Shown: one piece after another, positions 11,484 to 21,048 of the stretch
How positions within the stretch are numbered: the stretch's first letter is position 1
Layout: the number at the start of each line of letters is the position of its first letter
Assembly: GCA_029255685.2 (NCBI GenBank)
Contig: CM055315.2
Span: 48,837,705-48,901,704, forward strand
DNA: 64,000 nucleotides
Origin: Silene conica
Lineage: Eukaryota; Streptophyta; Magnoliopsida; Caryophyllales; Caryophyllaceae
Reading direction: 5' to 3'
Notes under the pieces: model-generated
Told to the model about the DNA's origin: nothing
Databases searched by the model: none
The model's input: the letters and a program-made list of their open reading frames with translations, nothing else
Position numbers and translations under genes: made by a program

Positions 11484-11915
11484 TCAAGTTCTTTCTGCCA
11501 TCGGATCACTCGATTGAGTGATCCTTTCCTCTGCTATGCTCGATCGAGCAAGTGGTACTGCTCGATCGAGGACCTCTTCGTCAACCTCACTCGATCGAGC
11601 TCTGACAACTCCTCGATCGAGTGAATTTTCCTGGCTTCCGTTCGATCGAGCTCTGTCAACTTCTCGATCGAACACATCTCCGATAACAGCCTCTTCGACT
11701 CTGATTTCCTCGCCATTCTGATCAGCAGTTCCAATCCTCGGTCCCTCATTCTCACACCCACTCCTCAGCCTTACCATATTAATGGTCTTATTTCGTTGTT
11801 CGGTTTGAGAGGGTAGTTGCCCTTGGGGTCGGGATGATTGCTTGACCGCCAGTTGAGCGATCTGCGACTCCAACAACTTAATGGACGCATTCCCAGCTTG
11901 CATTTGGGATGCCAA
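11484..11915 (-). pseudogene. Gag C-terminal region with hairpin-encoding repeats
   Basis: In frame with the preceding gag piece but separated from it by the TAA at 11949-11951. The minus strand encodes SQIAQLAVKQSSRPQGQLPS and NMVRLRSG, the usual gag-to-protease linker of Athila/Tat elements. It is followed by three repeats of the form (F/L)DR-x-V-x-x-ARS, spaced 17-18 residues apart. The DNA of these repeats consists of inverted CTCGATCGAG arms (see hairpin entry). Each repeat reads the same palindrome in two different frames, once as Leu-Asp-Arg and once as Ala-Arg-Ser, so the nucleotide pattern rather than the peptide appears conserved. Confidence 0.7.
11503..11672 (-). repeat. Four consecutive hairpins with TCGA-centred arms
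   Basis: Inverted repeats lie at 11503-11511/11516-11524 (GGATCACTC / GAGTGATCC), 11539-11550/11559-11570 (CTCGATCGAGCA / TGCTCGATCGAG), 11588-11599/11612-11623 (CACTCGATCGAG / CTCGATCGAGTG) and 11641-11650/11663-11672 (TTCGATCGAG / CTCGATCGAA). All arms are perfectly complementary although their end bases differ between hairpins. They lie in the coding region of the older gag. Confidence 0.9.
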
Positions 11916-11948
11916 GGAATGAACTAGAGTTTTTAACTCTCCGATTTC

Positions 11949-12638
11949 TTAATTTCCTCCAGATGACGAAGCACTAGCTTGTGACGGTTGGAATTGGGGT
12001 GGCTTCTGAAAGTTATTTTGGTTGCGGTGAGGGGGGATATAGTTTTGTGTTGGTGGTGGGGTTGGGTTGGGCATATTTTGACTAGTCCACCTTAGGTTGG
12101 GGTGAACTTGGTTCTGGTTATAAAAATCTCCTCCCTGACGAAACTGTTGGAAGGAAAACACTTGCTCTTTCTCGGCTAGACATTCAACAGCAGAATGCCC
12201 AGCACCTCCACATCTTTCACACATCAATGGTTCACCCTTTTGAAGTAGGTGAACCGTCTGTTGACTCCCCTCTTCATGTTTGTCCCAAAGGTCAAACCTC
12301 GCAGCCAGCTTGTCAAGTTTAGCCTCAACACCCTCAGTATTTATTCCGGCTATTGTTCTCGTCCCGGACCTCGGATTTCGATACTCCGCACAATGATTAG
12401 CCATCTCCTCAATAATACCCCACCCCTTGTCATCCTCGGTCTCCTTTTGGAACCTCCCCTTTGCAGCAGCATCAAGGAGGGCTCGGTGGTCATCAAACAA
12501 CCCGTTATAAAACTGGTCACTGATGAACCATGGTTGGAAACCATGGTGAGGACATGCTCTCACAAGCTTCGGTCCAAGACTCATGTAAGTTCTCCGTCCC
12601 AAACTGTTTGAAGTTTGTAATCTGGGAACGGAGAGCAT
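11949..12638 (-). pseudogene. Gag central and nucleocapsid region
   Basis: Fragment of an Athila/Tat-type gag. The minus strand encodes CPHHGFQPWFISDQFYNGL, a proline/glutamine-rich tail and an intact CX2CX4HX4C zinc knuckle (CERCGGAGHSAVEC, around 12180-12225). Upstream, near 12560, the reading frame changes: NFKQFGTENLHESWTEAC is in one frame and CPHHGFQ in another, so a frameshift has occurred. It ends at a TAA (11949-11951), after which the same frame continues into the linker. Confidence 0.8.
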
Positions 12639-12645
12639 TAGTCTT

Positions 12646-12885
12646 CTATGGTGGGTAGTACTTCTTGTAGAAGGCTAAAGCTAGGGACTTCCAATCAGTG
12701 ATCTCTGCAGCTTCTTTATCCAAATCCCGGTACCATTCTCTAGCCCCGTCGGATAAGGAGAAAGGAAAAAGGACTTCCTTTATCTTATCCTGCGTGATCG
12801 TCGCAGAAGTTGGAATGGTGGAGCAGTAGTCTGTGAAAATTTCCATGTGCTTCCTCGGGTCCTTGTTAGGTTCTAAGGTCTCAAA
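12646..12885 (-). pseudogene. Gag N-terminal capsid fragment
   Basis: The minus strand encodes NKDPRKHMEIF, FPFSLSDGAREWYRDL and ITDWKSLALAFYKKYYPP, a retrotransposon gag capsid domain. It ends at an in-frame TAG directly after KYYPP, where the gag would normally continue as KTNALRSQITNFKQFG (present in frame beyond the stop). Its N-terminus is lost at the copia LTR junction around 12864-12890; residues upstream of about GFETLEP are LTR-derived. Confidence 0.8.
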
Positions 12886-13689
12886 CCCTAAAATACTTTT
12901 AGTCATACTAATGAAATATATAATTAACATTTTAATTAGATATTATTTAGATCTTATGCATGCTAATACTTATGCGGAATAATGGAGTCGAATGCTTACA
13001 ATTCGACGAAACCGGTGCTAGGATGATCCTCCAACCCTTAGTATCCAATGTAGGATACCTCCTCCAAGATGCACCCAAGACAATCCTTAAAGACGAAACT
13101 TACACTTAGCTAGGTGTAATAATCGGTTTTCCTTAAACTTTATACTAATCTCTTATTAGAATAATTAATATGAATACTACAACAAGTGTATTATTAAAAT
13201 ATATAATCTTATTATATGGAAATATTATTAGATAATATTTTGAGAGGATTTTATTTGAGATTTCTCACACTAGAAAACCCTAAGGATAGAATGAATGACT
13301 TGTAGTATTGAACACTTCTCATTTGATTGTATTTTGGTGTGATTGCCGTGAACCATCATGGGGAGCACCAAATAGTGCCTTTTGTCTTACCAAAAACACA
13401 TAGGTTGGCTCAAGGTAATGTTCTCAAGGAACATGTTTTGTGATTGTGTTTTTCTGTTCTTAAAACACAAAACACATTTAATTACCACTACCAAAAAACC
13501 AGTACCACCATTACATAAAATGGACCTCCATTTTATCAAATGTCATTTTGTACAATTTGTATACTTATGTGTGACATACAATATGTCACAACATAAAATT
13601 AATTGTTCTAATTTAAAAATGCATATTTATCAAATAAATATCATTTATAAATTAAATAAATCATATATAACAATTTCACTAGTAATGTA

Positions 13690-14304
13690 TCATGGACATG
13701 GAAGAAGGTTTGTAAGATGAGCGAGCTGCTGGCTAATGTCTCTACAGTACAGCAACAATACTCCATCAAGACTGTGTATGACCGTTTGAGACCAACCACT
13801 GCAAATAGTCCCTGGTCTGCGTTGATATGGAACCACTGGACTACAAACAAGCATGTTTTTGTGAATTGGCTTTACCACCATGAAGCTCTGAATACTAGAG
13901 CAAAGTTGCTTAAATTTGGCGTCATACAAACGGCAGAATGTTGTCTGTGTGGGACTGGGTTTGAACAGATTACGCACCTGTTCTTTGATTGCAGCTACAG
14001 CACGCAGATAGTAGGCTTTCTTAAGGAATGGACTGGTCTGAACATTCCTCTGAGAGGACTCACAGAATGGCGTAAGGCACTACGAGGTACTAAGCTAAGG
14101 AGAGGGGTTATTAATGGTATTCTGAATGCGGCTATATACCATATATGGAGGCAACGGAACACAGCAAGAGTGGACTTCACTCTGCTCAGACCGAACATGG
14201 TAGTGAAGTTGATACAGGATGAGTTGAGAATTAAGATTGATAATCGTTGTAAAGGCCTTCTCCCAGGAAAGGATAAGGATTGGCTCGATAGCTTGATGAT
14301 GTAA
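13690..14304 (+). pseudogene. LINE ORF2 C-terminus, reverse-transcriptase zinc-binding domain
   Basis: The frame reads SWTWKKVCKMSELL before the first Met at 13717, so coding extends upstream of that Met and the fragment is the tail of a longer protein. It contains the zf-RVT domain typical of plant non-LTR elements: YSIKTVYDRL, NWLYHHEALNTRAKL, then C-C-L-C-G (CX2C), HLFFDC and IWRQRN. About 205 codons are open up to the TAA at 14304. The reverse transcriptase and endonuclease domains are missing, so it cannot act alone. Confidence 0.88.
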
Positions 14305-14406
14305 TGAGACAGTGTAAGGAAGGCTAGCCTTCCTTTTTTTGGTTACTTTAATTTTTTTTATTTTTTATTTTTTTTTTTTTTTTTTTACATTTCAACAAAA
14401 AAAAAA
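13690..14406 (+). mobile_element. 5'-truncated LINE (L1-type) 3' end
   Basis: The copia LTR sequence breaks off near 13690 and resumes after a run of A residues at 14397-14406. Between them lies the C-terminal end of a LINE ORF2 and a T-rich 3' untranslated region. Severe 5' truncation is usual for target-primed reverse transcription. I cannot define a clean target duplication. Confidence 0.8.
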
Positions 14407-14855
14407 GATAATTACTTATGTATAAAATGGTTATTTCAATAATCGTCAACATGATTTACAACACTTGTAACAATATATAGCCTGATTCATTCTAATTACG
14501 ACATTTCATAAATATCGTTCAATGTTTGATAATTGACACGTTTCAATTTCAAACGTAAATCTTATACTAAGATTTAACCTCTGATTTCTCGATATACGAG
14601 TTTAAAGAATATGATGAACTCGTATCAATATACGTTTGATCAGTTTATCAATTAAGGGAATTGTCCTATAGGTGTGACCTAAAGGGATCAACTGACCACC
14701 ATCGTCATACGACAGTAATGTCAAACTCTAGCTAGCCAATCATTACTGATTAATGTTGGTCAGTTGACTATATAATTTTGTATCATCCCTCGCGCATTCT
14801 TGTCATAAGATTTAATTATGTGATCGCACTATTGTTGAGGACATATTTCCCAACA

Positions 14856-15416
14856 ATCTCCCACTTGTCCTCGACAAGTGTGCGTCACCAATTCTCTTGT
14901 CCTATTACAATCTCCCACTCAATGCAAGGTGTCTTTCAGGTCGTACTTTCATTTGATCATATCGTGAGTGGTTTCCTCGATCTGGAGATTAACTATTGAC
15001 CGGAATTATCTACCATAGATACCTTCCGAGCGTGGCCACGCATTTGTAGTTAACTTCTCCTCAAGTGGCCTTGAGATTTGAACAACCCTGACAAAGGGGT
15101 GGACAACTTCTATTGCACTACTCCCTTCAATTAGCAACAGTCAGACACAACCCAAAACACTCCCATTTGAGTCCAGTTACGAAAAGTCGTAGAGAATGGA
15201 TCAAGGCTATGCCGAAACTGCGCCATCTTGGGTGAGTAGTCTTTTAGTCTAAGAATTGACTCATAAGAATACTATAGCAGCTCTTGCCACGACCGGGCTA
15301 TTAAAATTTCCAGAACTCTATAAGCGGGCACTTTACCCGACAAAGTGTCTCTTACAGTCTGTCTATATGATAGACTAGTCATCACATATGACTCTATGAC
15401 ATTTGAACTTGTCATC
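14856..15416 (-). other. Copia internal 3' region, left of CACTA
   Basis: Reverse-strand counterpart of roughly 5360-5925, including the purine tract (14856-14870). Non-coding. It continues at 19695 after the CACTA element, and the target triplet ATC is present on both sides. Confidence 0.85.
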
Positions 15417-15430
15417 CACTACTACAGAAA
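15417..15430 (+). repeat. CACTA terminal inverted repeat, left
   Basis: CACTACTACAGAAA, exact inverse of the right end at 19681-19694. It is flanked by ATC at 15414-15416. Confidence 0.95.
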
Positions 15431-15935
15431 GCCTTAAGGACATCGGACTTTTATGGTCAAGGACATCGGACTAGCAACCGATGTAGAGTTCACTGATGTC
15501 TATTATGGGTGTCAAGGACATCGGTTGTGCAACCGATGTCCATTTGATAATGCACATCGGATGTTTAATATGTCTGATGTCCATCATCCTTATGCACATC
15601 AGACTTTAGCTCACATCTGATGTCCATATGTTATTGCACATCGGAGGTTTAATAAATCTGATGTCCTTCATTCTTATGCATATCATTCTGTAGCTCACAT
15701 CTGATGTCCTTCATATGTATGCACATCGGAGGTTTAATATGTCTGATGTCCTTCATATGTATGCACATCGGAGGTTTAATATGTCTGATGTCCTTCATAT
15801 GTATGCACATCATTCTTTTGCTGTAATCTGATGTCCATTTATGTTTTGTACATCGGTTGTTGACCGAAACCCATGTGCATTACAAGTTAATATACATCAT
15901 ACTATTGAATAAACCGCTGTCCTTGATGTTGCATT
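15431..15935. repeat. CACTA subterminal repeats, left
   Basis: About a dozen degenerate copies of CATCGGA / CTGATGTCC-type motifs in both orientations. A unit of roughly 56 bases containing 'gcacatcggaggtttaat' recurs (about 15636, 15721 and 15763). Arrays of this sort bind the accessory transposase in CACTA elements. The binding protein here is unknown. Confidence 0.8.
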
Positions 15936-16276
15936 TTTTAAAAAAAAAAAGCTGATATTGATGGTAATTTGTACCACCAGTATACATTATTCAGATGCCA
16001 GCAAGACTGCCATACCATCAACCAAACAAACACAAATTCAAAGCGAAGCACGACAAAGTCGTTCGTCTTTCATTAAACATGGACAAAGCAAATCACGACA
16101 AAGGTCGGTCGTCTTTCATATACATTATCCAAAATCATCAACTAACCAAACATATAGGGTTATTTGTCATTTTAGACGACATCCAAAATAGCCTAGAGAT
16201 CACAAGTTCAACAACTAACCAAACATCGGCTTAGTTTGCAAAATCAAAGTACGTACTACGTTACTAGCTAGAAAGA

Positions 16277-16547
16277 CTATGCATTTAGAAAATAGTCCGC
16301 CCACAAGTCCCTGACCTCGTCGATTTCTTCTTGGGAATATGGCAGTCGGTGTTTGAAAACCTGTAAATAATACACAAAATTCTAGCTTTAATAATAATAA
16401 TTGACAAATAAAACATCGACGCAGTAAACGCTATACGGATAATCTGACCTCTTCGATAGGTGCAGTCGGATTAGCTCGAGTGACTATTTCTAGCATGTAC
16501 CTCATTACGTAGTACCCGCATTCAATGTCACCTTGCTGACGCGCACA
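16277..16547 (-). pseudogene. ULP1-type cysteine protease C-terminus, two exons
   Basis: Minus-strand exon 16547-16449 (33 codons) encodes a segment with QQGDIECGYYVMRYM; the Cys in the E-C-G-Y-Y motif is the expected catalytic nucleophile of C48/ULP1 peptidases. A GT-AG intron (16448-16361) leads in phase to exon 16360-16277, encoding HRLPYSQEEIDEVRDLW and ending in TAG. This arrangement is the usual C-terminus of ULP1 domains carried by plant CACTA elements. The catalytic His and Asp region upstream was not found, so the protease is a remnant. Confidence 0.82.
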
Positions 16548-16627
16548 CTGCAAAAAGAATGATGATTTTAATGTCACGACAGTCAATTAGCCATCTGCAG
16601 TTTCACTAATGCTGTAAAATGAAGTAC

Positions 16628-17368
16628 CTATAACAGGATCCTGATCACAGCAAGACCCACTGCTGAAATGGAGACCAGTGAACCAATGCAATATTTGATG
16701 ACTTCATACTTTGCAGCTTCTAGTTGAGCCCGTAGCGCATGAATTTCCTGAAAAACATGTTTTTAAATCAAGTTAGTCGAAAACGGAGGAAATAATCTAA
16801 CAGAGAATTTTCACTTTAGCATCAGCGATCACGCATCTCAAAATAGCAATACTACAATAAACTTATCTGCAATGATTTTCAGATGTACTTGTGAAACCGG
16901 TTCATATAAGAGTCAATATTGTACAGGAGATACGGCTCCAACAATGAGATATAAACAGAAATGACGATTTTACAGAGTACTATTCATTAGGAAGGTCTTT
17001 ACTCGATCAAGCTTATTTGTTATGTTGGATGTTTCGGGTTTCTGATTGTTAAGTTCCTCACGTATACGCCTGCGCTCATTTAAGACAGATTTAGCATGAA
17101 GGTAGTAGAGCAATTGAAGTTATCTGTCTCAAAAATCAGCCCGTGAGAGAAAATCAGTAGAATTTGCTAACCCTTTCTCAAGATTTAGATCTAAACACTG
17201 TCTTTTGTGTGAAGATCATCATATAGATGACAATCCAAATTCATGCATTAAAGAAAAATGAGGATCATATATTTGTGATAATATAACGGACTTCAACTCC
17301 CGTTGCAGTTTCTCTATGTCTCCCTGAAGCTTTCCAGTCTCCCTCTGCAGCAATGCAAAATGATGGTC
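16628..17368 (-). pseudogene. Captured DUF1640 (FMP32/CCDC90-like) gene fragment
   Basis: Exons recognisable on the minus strand, in order: near 17368-17281 (DHHFALLQRETGKLQGDI), near 17200-17170 (DLNLEKG), near 17085-17004 (RIREELNNQKPETSNITNKL) and 16747-16628 (EIHALRAQLEAAKYEV, then IKYCIGSLVSISAVGLAV). The last exon follows an AG acceptor, is exactly 40 codons with its TAG stop, and ends in a hydrophobic membrane segment. This is the C-terminal coiled coil and membrane anchor of the plant DUF1640 family, mitochondrial proteins related to FMP32/CCDC90. Introns are retained, so genomic DNA rather than cDNA was captured. The N-terminal half and targeting peptide were not found. Exon edges other than the last are approximate. 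Confidence 0.72.
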
Positions 17369-18541
17369 CTGCAGCAAGGATACAAACAGAGTAACATCAG
17401 AAACAAGTTCTTAAATACGCAATAAAAGCTACTGATAAGGTGTCTCAAGACGGGAACATTCTTCCAACAATGCCCAAAGAAACTGATATAACTTCAAGTC
17501 AAACAACAAACTATATAGCACATCAACATGCTTATTCAATGACTTGGTGCTCTAAAAAATGATCTTTCAAGATGCCAAACCAACAAGTGTTCTATAAAAC
17601 ATGGTTGTGTACCATCATCAAGCACCCATATTATCACTTTCAATATTACCACTTATGCACTTATGAGTGTGTTTGCTGCCTCTGAGCGTCTTTATGGCAT
17701 TCATTGCAGCTCTCAAGCGCGGTAAGTAAGAAGAGATGCAGGTCCTGCCAGAATAGGAAAATAGATTAACAATACAATTAGAAATAGAATGAAAGGAAAA
17801 TTGTATATCCTTTTAAATAATTAATAAGGATAGTAGATGGCTGAGCAGACTAGGAATTGACATAGCTTTTTGTGTCAATTTGCTATAGTATTTACATTTT
17901 TTAAGCTAAGTATAGTCGGTTGTTGTTCATGAATCATTATTAATTAATACATCTCTCACATTTTACCAAAAACAAAACTATAAAGTTAATGACTCTAACG
18001 CTCATATAAGATTTTGAGGAAGTACTAACCTGAAAATCAGCCCACATGCTTTAACATCAGAAAAGTTCTTGTTATATATTATGAATATAGCCTCATCAGA
18101 CGGATAAAGTCATGCCATGTCTCAAGCAAAATTACCTGATGAGGCACAATGGATTTACAGAGGTTATACAAGTGTAGAAAGGGTAAATAATGTCTTAAAA
18201 TAACAACCTTTAGAAAAGTAACAAACATGAAGCAGGAAAAAAACACCAAACAGTAACCATATAAAACCAAAAAAATGGAAGAATCAAAGAATGTACGATT
18301 GAAAGTAGGTAAGAAGTACTTCATTCGCAGGTAAGAACTGAGAGTAACTATGAAACAAGAAACAGCTACCACACCGTCTATCAAAAACATTTCAGTATAG
18401 CATAATGTAACTCCAGGGCAGGTTGGTAGCACCTTTAAAGATATGTTAGCGATCAGTCAATCATAACCGTTGATGAACTAGAACTACGTGTTCTCTGAAG
18501 GAGGTAAAAAGGTTCAAGCATTGTCCCCAAGACTCTCCTAC
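17369..18541 (-). other. CACTA interior without recognised gene
   Basis: Intron-like AT-rich sequence. A more balanced stretch at about 17665-17745 could be another exon of a captured gene but I cannot identify it. A minus-strand open frame at 18079-18432 has no recognisable domain. Confidence 0.4.
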
Positions 18542-18800
18542 TTAGCAGTTAGCACTTCTCTGCCCAGGACAACACCTTTGCCACCAATTAATATGATTAT
18601 GATGGCATTTGAGAAAAACCTCATCAATCATGCAAACGAACCCCTTCTCAATCAACCTTGGGATGAGATCAAACTCAGTCCCTTCCACATTGATCTTTAT
18701 AACCACAAAGTCCTTCAGAGTTGACTGCAACAACTCAGTAAAATCAAACCTGAGAATCTTATTATCTACACCACCCTCTTCGTCGGGTTGGATAGTTAGT
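18542..18800 (-). pseudogene. Captured DUF7870 (methyltransferase-like) gene fragment
   Basis: The minus strand encodes DEEGGVDNKILRFDFTELL, then KDFVVIKINVEGTEFDLIP, FVCMIDEVFLKCHH and WWQRCCPGQRSAN. The segment VKI-x-V-E-G-x-E-x-D-L-I-P followed by C-x-I-D-E-V-F-L-x-C-H and R-W/W-Q-R-C-C-P-G-Q-R-S is characteristic of plant DUF7870 proteins, annotated as SAM-dependent methyltransferase-like. About 85 residues are open, ending at a stop near 18542. A four-residue insertion (NHIN) sits before WWQRCC compared with what I expect for the family. Upstream and downstream parts of the gene are absent. Confidence 0.72.
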
Positions 18801-19448
18801 ATACAGTATATTCTTCTTCAATGTAATCCATGTCTTCAAAGGCTCTCCCTTGCTCAAATTTTCGGCTATCCTATGAATCTCTTGATTATATCCCGACACA
18901 ACTTTTCATTCATATTACTTGCGTATACCCCTTAATCACAATATCAAATCAGACATAATACGATTACTCTGTAACATATTAGTACTTGAATTACACCACT
19001 AAGATACGCAGTTAATAAGTTCAGCAAAAAAAAAAACCCAATATTATATGAACCCTAACTCAAATCGATACGCAGTTAATAAGTTCAGCCAAATGTATTT
19101 TTTCTATTATTGTGGAATTAAACAATCGACCGCAGATGAAAAGGATGAAGATGGTGATCGACTGAAAATCCCCAAATTCGAACCCTAAGCGCAATTTGAT
19201 TTATAATCACAATTTGAACCCTAATAGAATAAATACCAAATTTGGAAAAAGATGTGCAAACCTTGAAAAATTAGATCCAGATGAAGAGGATGAAGTTGGT
19301 GATCGACTGAAAATGTAAGGCGGTAGCAGGCAGTTGTCGACGGGGATGAGAGAAAAGGTTAAAGGACGGGGTTAAACAACTCCTCAATGAGAAGTAATGG
19401 TGGAGTACGTGGTTGGTTTTAAGCTTTTTGGGGTTGTTCAATTTATTT
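18801..19448 (-). other. CACTA 5' interior, no gene
   Basis: AT-rich sequence. It contains two related ~45-base stretches near 19130-19170 and 19275-19315 that share 'ggtgatcgactgaaaat' after a GATGAAG-rich segment, a local duplication. There is no coding support. Confidence 0.5.
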
Positions 19449-19680
19449 ATGTTAGACGAGACAATTCACATCGGCTTAAATAAATAACTGATGTCCTTTA
19501 TCAATTAATGTACATGGGTTGTCATTTAGTCTGATGTGCATTAAAATCAATACTTATGGACATAGGTTTGAAATAAAAACCGATGTCCTTTACTTTATAA
19601 GGACATCAGATTTTTGTAATCAACTGATGTGCAAATTAATTACATTAGATTTTGGATCCATTAACCGATGTTCTTAAGGG
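19449..19680. repeat. CACTA subterminal repeats, right
   Basis: Copies of CATCGG / CTGATGTCC / CCGATGT motifs like those at the left end, ending at the right terminal repeat. Confidence 0.75.
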
Positions 19681-19694
19681 TTTCTGTAGTAGTG
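19681..19694 (-). repeat. CACTA terminal inverted repeat, right
   Basis: TTTCTGTAGTAGTG, exact inverse of the left end, followed by ATC at 19695-19697. Confidence 0.95.
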
Positions 19695-19893
19695 ATCAAT
19701 CGCCTCACACTCCAGTCGCTTCGAGATGTCACCTCATATAAGCGGCTAGAGGCTATACTAAGTCAATCCAGTTCACTTTATGGGGTTCAAAGTTGTCTCT
19801 TACAACCCATTTGGATTTTGACAAAGTATCATTTAATTGTGAGTTAATTATAACTCAAACGATATTCTTATGCAAGAATAGTCAATACAATAT
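19695..19893 (-). other. Copia internal 3' region, right of CACTA
   Basis: Reverse-strand counterpart of about 5172-5365 of the first copia element. It breaks off within the block corresponding to 'gcaatgaaatagtattggc' and joins a Ty3 gag at about 19893. Confidence 0.82.
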
Positions 19894-20793
19894 TACTCCA
19901 CTCTGGCTAGTAGTGGCTGCTCCTGACTGCTGATTGCCTTTAGCTACGGTCTTCTGGTTACTGCCACTCCCGTTGTACTGGTTATGGTGGGAACGGTTTT
20001 GGTAATTGTTATAGCTCCTCTGGTAGTTGTTGCTAGTACCAGACCTTGAATTCCCCCCATAGCCTGACATAGGAGTACGATAACCTCCACCCCCCGAAGT
20101 ATTCATGCGGGACCCACCGTACCCCGAAGTTGGAGTACGGTAACCCCCAAATTGATATCCGCCTGAGGATCGACACACAGCTTGCTTATGTCCCGTCTTT
20201 CCACACCCATAACACACTATACCCACGGAACTGGTTCCCGAGGCCCCACTCTTGTAGTTACCACCACTCTGGTTCTTTGCACTTGATGAGGTATTGTGGT
20301 TAAAATAATCACTGTATCTGTTGGAATTCTTCTTTTTCGACCCTGAATTTTCAATCAAAGCCTCCGTCTTCCTCTTATCACTTCTTGTCTTCTTCTCCTC
20401 TTTTATCATATCAGCGAGCCTCTCAGCTGCCCCAGCCCGCAAATAGATATCACGAACTGTGGTGGGTGGTGCAGCAATGAGTCTCTTCTTGACATCAATG
20501 GTTAGCCCCCTCTCAAACTTCATGGCAAGCATTGCCTCATCCATCCCCATTTCTCCCACATGGCTCAGCAGCTGCAGAAACTTCCTGTAGTAGACCTCCG
20601 CGGTCATCTCATCAGTAATACGAAAAAGCTCAAATTCTTCTCTTAGCTTGCTCTTTTGAAACTCGGGTAGGAAGACTTCGAACAAGATCCTCTTAAATGC
20701 GACCCATTCCACGTGATTGATCCCATCCTCGACAGCAGCCTCTCCAATTTCTCCCTTATTCCCCGTCCACCAATCGCCAGCCATTCCCCTCAA
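19894..20793 (-). pseudogene. gag: Ty3 gag, central and nucleocapsid part
   Basis: Continues in the same frame as the piece at 20794-21048. It contains AGDWWTGN, EVFLPEFQKSKLREEFELF, AEVYYRKFLQLL and the retrotransposon-gag signature KFERGL. A Lys/Arg-rich region and a CX2CX4HX4C zinc knuckle (CYGCGKTGHKQAVC) follow, then a Gly/Tyr/Ser-rich low-complexity tail with repeated YRTP-x-SGYGG units. The last codons before the stop at 19882 derive from the adjoining copia element. Confidence 0.88.
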
Positions 20794-21048
20794 TTAATGA
20801 GCAGCTTGATTTACTCTCAGTTCTTCTGGACAGTCTATCAACTCGAACAAGTTGCTGAACTCTCGACACCATTCTCCAAGTAGGTGAGGTTCCCCTTCCC
20901 CGGTGAATTGACTAGGGTTATGCCTCGCGATTATAGTGCTCATCTTGGCAGAATCCATGCGTCTGGCCGTTATAGCCTCATTCTCAGCTATCAGTAGGTC
21001 TAACTCTTCTTGTGTGATATTAGCTGCGTTATTCCTTCTTGGAGGCAT
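20794..21048 (-). pseudogene. gag: Ty3 gag, N-terminal part ending in premature stop
   Basis: Starts at the ATG at 21048 (MPPRRNNAAN). It encodes the gag N-terminus ending RVNQAAH followed by an in-frame TAA, after which LRGMAGDWWTGN continues in the same frame. A single nonsense change, most simply Tyr to stop, separates the two pieces, leaving about 387 codons otherwise open. Confidence 0.88.

Larger units (their letters stand above)
11070..12885 (-). mobile_element. Older Ty3 retrotransposon fragment: gag to protease
   Basis: Gag and protease sequences run in order on the minus strand from about 12885 to 11070 with several stops and a frameshift. The 5' side is cut by a copia LTR, and the protease is interrupted by the Athila/Tat-like LTR at 11069. 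No LTR of its own is visible. Gag motifs (YYPP, NFKQFGTENLHESW, CPHHGFQPW) match the Athila/Tat type. Confidence 0.8.
12864..14855 (-). repeat. Copia 3' LTR interrupted by LINE fragment
   Basis: The minus strand starts TGTTGGGAAATATG at 14855, preceded by the purine tract at 14856-14870. Sequence such as the reversed 'cctataggtgtgacc' block near 14670 matches the LTR at 5926-7177. The end near 12864 is degenerate (TGTTAGG for TGTTGGG), and the exact boundary is uncertain by about 25 bases. Confidence 0.78.
15417..19694 (-). mobile_element. CACTA transposon carrying ULP1 tail and captured gene fragments
   Basis: A 4278-bp DNA transposon bounded by perfect 14-bp terminal inverted repeats CACTACTACAGAAA / TTTCTGTAGTAGTG and a 3-bp target duplication ATC (15414-15416 and 19695-19697), both diagnostic of the CACTA (En/Spm) superfamily. 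Subterminal repeats occupy both ends. All recognisable coding remnants are on the minus strand, in the order DUF7870 fragment, DUF1640/FMP32-like exons, then the ULP1-protease C-terminus. No TNP2 transposase was found, so it is non-autonomous. Confidence 0.92.
12864..19893 (-). mobile_element. Reversed copia element, 5'-truncated, with nested LINE and CACTA
   Basis: Read on the minus strand: internal 3' region (19893 to 19695, then 15416 to 14856), purine tract and 3' LTR (14855 to 12864). It is the same family as the element at 1-7177. The internal part is broken by the CACTA element and the LTR by a LINE fragment. The left side joins an Athila/Tat-like gag and the right side joins a different Ty3 gag, so a single clean insertion does not explain the present ends. 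No coding region of the copia element remains. Confidence 0.8.

Noticed and set aside
15958-16234. Two overlapping plus-strand frames in the CACTA element
   Set aside because: No domain. They lie antisense to the transposon's coding direction and beyond the ULP1 stop.
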